Shown in pieces: positions 59,805 through 64,000 of a stretch of 64,000 nucleotides of DNA. A program made the translations under genes and the position numbers. Where the stretch lies: contig NZ_CP063832.1 in assembly GCF_023277925.1 (NCBI RefSeq), positions 2,203,001 to 2,267,000 of the forward strand. The letters run 5' to 3'. The stretch's first letter is position 1, and each line of letters starts with the position of its first letter. Below the pieces are notes generated by a model, which searched no databases, was not told the DNA's origin, and saw only the letters and a program-made list of their open reading frames with translations. The stretch is from Pseudomonas entomophila. Lineage in GTDB: Bacteria > Pseudomonadota > Gammaproteobacteria > Pseudomonadales > Pseudomonadaceae.

Positions 59805-60017
59805 AGGGGCGTGCCAAATCAATGGGTTACAGCTTTTTCCATGAGAGCGGGCATGCGCTACCTTGGCGGGCGAGACTGAAATTCGAGGGCCGATGTTACG
59901 GAATTTGCCTCGCAGCAGCCAGTCACCACCTGACCCTTTCATTTGCCTGTGATCCAGGCCCGGCAAGAAGCCGACAAATTTGCCATCATGTTCACTCCAC
60001 CCGCGGAGATCATGGAC

Positions 60018-60752
60018 ATGCCGCTACGCCCCCTCATCGCCTCCCTGCTGCTGGCCGCCAGCCTCACCGCCCAGGCCGCCACCGAGGTCATCCCCCTGCA
60101 GCACCGCGGCAGCGCCGAGCTGCTGCCCGCCGCCCAGTCTTTCCTGGGCAAGGACGGCACCGTCAGCACCTTCGAGGACAAGTTGATCGTCAACGCACCT
60201 CCTGAGCGCATCGACGACCTGCGCAGCCTGCTGCAGCAGCTCGATACCGCACCCAAGCGCCTGCTGATCAGCGTCGACAACAACGACCGCAACTTCCAGG
60301 ACAACCACGGCAACGCACGGGTAATCCAGTACGGCACCGCCAACCGCGAAGGCGGCCTGCAGCAGGTGCAGGCCAGCGAAGGGCAACCGGCGCTGATCCA
60401 GGTCGGCCAGAGCGTCCCGATCACCAGCACCGCCACCGACGGTTATGGGCGCCTGCAGAGCAACACCGAGTACCGCAACGTCACCCAGGGTTTCTATGTC
60501 ACGCCACGCCTGAGCGGCGACACGGTGCGCCTGCAGATCAGCACCAACAACGACCGCATGAGCCAGGAGCGACCCGATGTAGTGAAGGTACAAAGCACCG
60601 ACACGACCGTCACCGGCAAGCTTGGTGAATGGATCACCCTGGCCGGATACAACCAACAGAGCCAGGCCGATATCAGTGCATCAAGCCGCACCTACAGCAC
60701 CCAGCGCGGTGAAAACATGACGCTGCGCGTCAAAGTCGACCTTCTCGACTGA
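60018..60752 (+). CDS. Secretin-like exported protein (N-terminal and core fragment type)
   Basis: A 244-residue protein with a signal peptide (IASLLLAASLTAQAA). Residues 20-75 resemble the short secretin domain (VIPLQHRGSAELLPAAQSFL, then LIVNAPPERIDDLRSLLQQL). The rest resembles the beta-rich start of the secretin channel (QVGQSVPITST, YVTPRLSGDTVRLQI) but is far too short for a pore. GGAG 9 bases before ATG 60018 supports that start. No secretion system genes are near. Homologues are found upstream of aceA in P. putida. The function is unknown. Confidence 0.82.
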   Translation: MPLRPLIASLLLAASLTAQAATEVIPLQHRGSAELLPAAQSFLGKDGTVSTFEDKLIVNAPPERIDDLRSLLQQLDTAPKRLLISVDNNDRNFQDNHGNARVIQYGTANREGGLQQVQASEGQPALIQVGQSVPITSTATDGYGRLQSNTEYRNVTQGFYVTPRLSGDTVRLQISTNNDRMSQERPDVVKVQSTDTTVTGKLGEWITLAGYNQQSQADISASSRTYSTQRGENMTLRVKVDLLD

Positions 60753-60762
60753 ATCCAGGCAA

Positions 60763-60789
60763 TTCAAGGCCTCGACCAAAGGCCTTGAA
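60763..60789 (+). terminator. Hairpin after the secretin-like gene
   Basis: TTCAAGGCC (60763-60771) and GGCCTTGAA (60781-60789) form a 9-bp stem 11 bases after the stop. No long T-run follows. Confidence 0.6.
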
Positions 60790-61249
60790 ACTGACCGCAG
60801 AGTCGCATTAGACCAAAGATGTAGTAAGCATAAAAAAGCACTACAAAACATTTGACAGGCTCTTTTTGGCAAAGGCATGATGGCCTCGCTCCCGCTAATC
60901 AGAGGCCCTGGCAAGGGTCTTCGGAGCGCCCTCCTCAACACCCGCGGAGGCGCTTCGTGTCCATACGGCCCATAAGGCGGTTCGACGGGATTGCGACTGC
61001 AACGAAGAAGTTGTCCCGAGGGACGGAAGCGCATCACCGCAGTGACCAGCAATCGCGTCGCACCGCAGCAAGGCAGCCACGAGCCGACCTGCAGGGCACA
61101 CCTTCGCCTGGCCTGCATACCCTTCCCCTTCGCACCTCCTCCGTTCGCCGCCGCACTCCCCCGGACAGGACAGCCGCCAGGCCCTCTGATCCGCGTATCC
61201 GAGCATCAGCACAATTACACTCAAGATCGATGCGACGAGGTTTATTTCC
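60790..61249. promoter_or_regulatory. Upstream region of aceA with candidate promoter
   Basis: A 460-base stretch without a supported gene. TTGACA at 60852-60857 and CATGAT at 60876-60881 (18-base spacer) form a plausible sigma-70 promoter, which would give a leader of over 350 bases. A small hairpin follows it (GGCCTC 60882 with GAGGCC 60902). Whether the main aceA start is here or nearer the gene cannot be told. Confidence 0.45.
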
Positions 61250-62575
61250 ATGGCACTGACACGCGAACAGCAAATTGCAGCCCTCGAGAAAGACTGGGCC
61301 GAAAACCCGCGCTGGAAAGGCGTGACCCGTACCTACACCGCCGCTGATGTCGTTCGCCTGCGTGGCTCGTTGCAGCCAGAGCACACCTTTGCTCGCCAAG
61401 GCGCAGAAAAACTGTGGAAGCTGGTCACCGAAGGTGCTCACCCGTCCTTCCGCCCAGAAAAAGATTTCGTCAACTGCATGGGCGCCCTGACCGGCGGCCA
61501 GGCAGTGCAGCAGGTAAAAGCCGGCATCCAGGCCATCTACCTGTCTGGCTGGCAGGTTGCCGCCGACAACAACTCGGCCGAGTCGATGTACCCCGACCAG
61601 TCGCTGTACCCGGTCGACTCGGTACCGACCGTGGTCAAGCGCATCAACAACGCCTTCCGCCGCGCCGACCAGATCCAGTGGAAAGCCGGCAAGAACCCGG
61701 GCGACGATGGCTACATCGACTACTTCGCACCGATCGTGGCTGACGCCGAAGCCGGTTTCGGCGGCGTGCTGAACGCCTACGAGCTGATGAAGAACATGAT
61801 CGAAGCGGGCGCTGCCGGCGTGCACTTCGAAGACCAGCTGGCCTCGGTGAAAAAATGCGGCCACATGGGTGGCAAGGTACTGGTGCCAACACAAGAAGCC
61901 GTGCAGAAGCTGGTTGCAGCGCGTCTGGCCGCAGACGTGTCGGGCGTACCGACCATCATCCTGGCCCGTACCGACGCCAACGCCGCCGACCTGCTGACCA
62001 GCGACTGCGACCCGTACGACCAGCCGTTCGTGATCGGCGAGCGCACCCGTGAAGGCTTCTACAAGGTGCGTGCCGGCCTCGACCAGGCCATCGCCCGCGG
62101 CCTGGCGTATGCCCCGTACGCCGACCTGATCTGGTGTGAAACCGCCAAGCCGGACCTGGACGAAGCCCGCCGCTTCGCCGAGGCGATCAAGAAGGAGTAC
62201 CCAGACCAGATCCTGTCGTACAACTGCTCGCCATCGTTCAACTGGAAGAAGAACCTGGACGACGCCACCATTGCCAAGTTCCAGCGCGAACTCTCGGCCA
62301 TGGGCTACAAGCACCAGTTCATCACCCTGGCCGGCATTCACAACATGTGGCACGGCATGTTCAACCTGGCGCACGACTATGCCCGCAACGACATGACCGC
62401 CTACGTGAAGCTGCAGGAGCAGGAATTCGCCGATGCCAGCAAAGGCTACACCTTCGTGGCGCACCAGCAGGAAGTCGGCACTGGCTACTTCGACGACATG
62501 ACCACCGTGATCCAGGGTGGCGCATCGTCGGTAACCGCACTGACCGGTTCGACCGAGGAAGAGCAGTTCCACTGA
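61250..62575 (+). CDS. aceA: Isocitrate lyase
   Basis: A 441-residue enzyme that splits isocitrate into glyoxylate and succinate, the entry to the glyoxylate bypass for growth on acetate, fatty acids or leucine. The catalytic motif KKCGHMGGK (about residue 202) is intact, with [11 protein letters not shown] and [10 protein letters not shown] as substrate-binding parts. The length fits the short (about 430-residue) isoform. A strong terminator follows. The acetyl-CoA made by the liu pathway would use this route, but that is a general metabolic link. Confidence 0.97.
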   Translation: MALTREQQIAALEKDWAENPRWKGVTRTYTAADVVRLRGSLQPEHTFARQGAEKLWKLVTEGAHPSFRPEKDFVNCMGALTGGQAVQQVKAGIQAIYLSGWQVAADNNSAESMYPDQSLYPVDSVPTVVKRINNAFRRADQIQWKAGKNPGDDGYIDYFAPIVADAEAGFGGVLNAYELMKNMIEAGAAGVHFEDQLASVKKCGHMGGKVLVPTQEAVQKLVAARLAADVSGVPTIILARTDANAADLLTSDCDPYDQPFVIGERTREGFYKVRAGLDQAIARGLAYAPYADLIWCETAKPDLDEARRFAEAIKKEYPDQILSYNCSPSFNWKKNLDDATIAKFQRELSAMGYKHQFITLAGIHNMWHGMFNLAHDYARNDMTAYVKLQEQEFADASKGYTFVAHQQEVGTGYFDDMTTVIQGGASSVTALTGSTEEEQFH

Positions 62576-62592
62576 TAGTGGGTTGCTGATCG

Positions 62593-62630
62593 AGGCCCGG
62601 GGCTTGCGAAAGCTCCGGGCCTTTCTTTTT
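62593..62630 (+). terminator. Rho-independent terminator of aceA
   Basis: AGGCCCGGGGCTT and AAGCTCCGGGCCT pair in a long stem with one mismatch, closely followed by a T-rich run ending at 62630. Confidence 0.9.
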
Positions 62631-62704
62631 ACCTGCAGCGAATTTTCCAGGATTGCGCAGGACCTGCATCACACCCAACTCAGCGTAATCCATCAGACCG
62701 GGAA

Positions 62705-62741
62705 CGTCGGTGACTGCACTCAACGGCTCGACCGAAGAAAC
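62705..62741 (+). other. Possible remnant of the aceA 3' end
   Basis: Aligned without gaps, 29 of 37 bases match the aceA tail at 62526-62562, including CGTCGGT and CTCGACCGA. In the same frame it would read SVTALNGSTEE against [11 protein letters not shown] in AceA. It has no start codon or ribosome site of its own. It looks like a decayed partial duplication. Confidence 0.5.
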
Positions 62742-62853
62742 GCGAGAAGTGGCCAAGGCCGCACACACCCTGCATCCGAAGCCTAGTATTTTTGCCAGTT
62801 ACTCCAATTCACCGCATCGGTGAACATAGCAACTCCCCACAAGGAGTCGCATC

Positions 62854-64000
62854 ATGTCGGACACCACCAAAGCAGGACAGCTAGACCCTGAATTCGCTTC
62901 GCAGGGGCGCTTTTCACACAGTGCTTACGACCACCTCGGCCCGATCACCCTAATCGATTCAAACCAGAAAACCCTTGTTTCCTCGGCGCCAAGGGGCTTG
63001 TCCGCCCTCAAGCTGCTGCGCCTCAAACCTGAGGGTGTGCTTGATACCGAATTCGGTACGCAAGGGGTCACAACAGTGGAGTATGAAGGGGCTTCACGCG
63101 TGTTCCTGACCGGGATCGTAACGGACGAATCCGGGCGAATTTTCGTAGTTGGCGACTACAACTACGCCTCGGATTCGTATTACCCCATGATCGTTCGCTT
63201 GCTGGCCAATGGAAAGCCCGACACCAGCTTCGGGGAAGACAACAAAGCCTATCGCGTCTATAACAATCAGCTCCACATCGAAAGCTGAGAGGATCACCCC
63301 CCAATCGAACTCCAAGAGGATCAGCCGACCCACGAACACAACGAGCTCCGTCGGCATATGGAACGGAATCCTCTACTTCCACTCCCGCGACCATATCGTG
63401 GCAGTGACACTGGAGGGCGACCTGGCAACTGAGTTCGATGGAACAGGCTATTGGCGACCCACGTACGACAACAGCCCAGTACTACTGAAAGCGATGTGCA
63501 AAAGTGAGGGCAGCATTTATGCAGCGTTCGCCCCCGTGCCTACAGGCGACTACGAGAAGCGTGTCTACGTGACCCGCCTTGATAAGCACGGCAAGGTCGA
63601 CACTACCTTTGCCGACGATGGTTATCTGGAACTGACCACCCCTGACCACACGCTGCTTCCGGCGTCACTCAAGCAATCCGCCTCCAACAACTACTTTGTT
63701 CTGACGTGCGCCACCGACATCAATACGTTGGACGAGGGCACTGCATTGATGGCCTTCAACAGCGACGGCACCTTGAACGACGTTTTCAACAACGGGAACC
63801 CCGTGATCATCAAAAAGAAGCCGCTGACCATTGCCACCCCAACAGATCTGGCCTTCTACGCGAGCCCGGGCGAAGCGGAAAAGATCTACCTTGCCGTGCT
63901 TTATGTAGATACAGCTACCGGTTCTTCTCCTCTTGCGACCCTGCGCCTCAACAGCGATGGCAAACTGGACACCACCTATGGCGCCAACGGCTGGGCCTTT
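62854..64000 (+). pseudogene. Delta-60 repeat (DUF5122-type) beta-propeller protein, frameshifted, 3' end outside window
   Basis: AAGGAG precedes ATG 62854. The first 144 codons show two delta-60 repeats (LKPEGVLDTEFGTQG and LANGKPDTSFGED) and stop at TGA 63286-63288. From 63287 the next frame is open to the window end and continues the same repeat type (LEGDLATEFDGTG, LDKHGKVDTTFADDG, NSDGTLNDVFNNG, NSDGKLDTTYGANG). Dropping one base near 63286 joins the two parts as LHIES-ERITPQS. This is either a real frameshift mutation or a sequencing error. There is no signal peptide. Such proteins are predicted beta-propellers of unclear role. Confidence 0.8.

Noticed and set aside
60895..61251. Minus-strand frame starting opposite the aceA start, with a hydrophobic N-terminus
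   Set aside because: The first 18 residues look like a membrane segment, but the remainder is composition-biased, there is no ribosome site, and its start would overlap the aceA translation start.

Overview
The window is chromosomal DNA of a fluorescent Pseudomonas, almost certainly of the Pseudomonas putida group. The evidence is the high GC content, the gacA-uvrC-pgsA-tRNA-Gly block, the liuABCD operon without liuE, a Fur-controlled PrrF small RNA, the second EF-G gene, the cysI-DUF934 pair, and several families of short extragenic palindromes (REP elements) scattered between genes. Most of the window is ordinary core genome. No prophage, IS element, integron or CRISPR array was seen.

Layout. 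1-5.6 kb: 3' part of metH, an orphan acyl carrier protein and an acyl-CoA synthetase. 5.6-11.5 kb: leucine/isovalerate degradation (liuABCD), preceded by two near-identical palindromes that look like operators. 11.6-13.7 kb: a LexA/CI-like regulator divergent from a DUF6124 protein, then prrF and a very short protein that joins sigma region 4 to a FecR-type (DUF4880) domain and a membrane segment. 13.8-26.8 kb: an M14 carboxypeptidase, a seven-gene archaic chaperone-usher (Csu-type) pilus operon, and a divergent bacteriophytochrome kinase, response regulator and hybrid kinase set. 26.8-41.2 kb: tRNA-Gln, a 37-residue membrane protein, a periplasmic binding protein, the sulfite reductase pair, and assorted metabolic and transport genes, including an unusually AT-rich methyltransferase-like gene, an exported TPR protein and nhaA. 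41.1-44.8 kb: tRNA-Gly, pgsA, uvrC, gacA and an XRE regulator. 45-53.7 kb: acetyltransferases, a phosphate transporter, a GST, two lipoproteins (OmpA-like and DUF4398-like), a thioesterase, an amino-acid permease and its divergent LysR regulator. 53.8-64 kb: a GABA-type aminotransferase, two small unknown proteins, fusA2, a SulP transporter, a secretin-like protein, aceA, and a delta-60 repeat gene that is broken by a frameshift and runs off the window.

Functional links: liuABCD makes 3-hydroxy-3-methylglutaryl-CoA, and the lyase that finishes the pathway must be encoded elsewhere. The phytochrome locus and the pilus operon share one intergenic region, which suggests light-linked attachment but does not prove it. 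Permease, LysR regulator and aminotransferase form a plausible GABA or amino-acid uptake and use module. The most interesting unexplained items are the sigma4-DUF4880 fusion beside prrF, the cysteine-rich methyltransferase-like gene, the 37-residue membrane protein and the frameshifted repeat gene.
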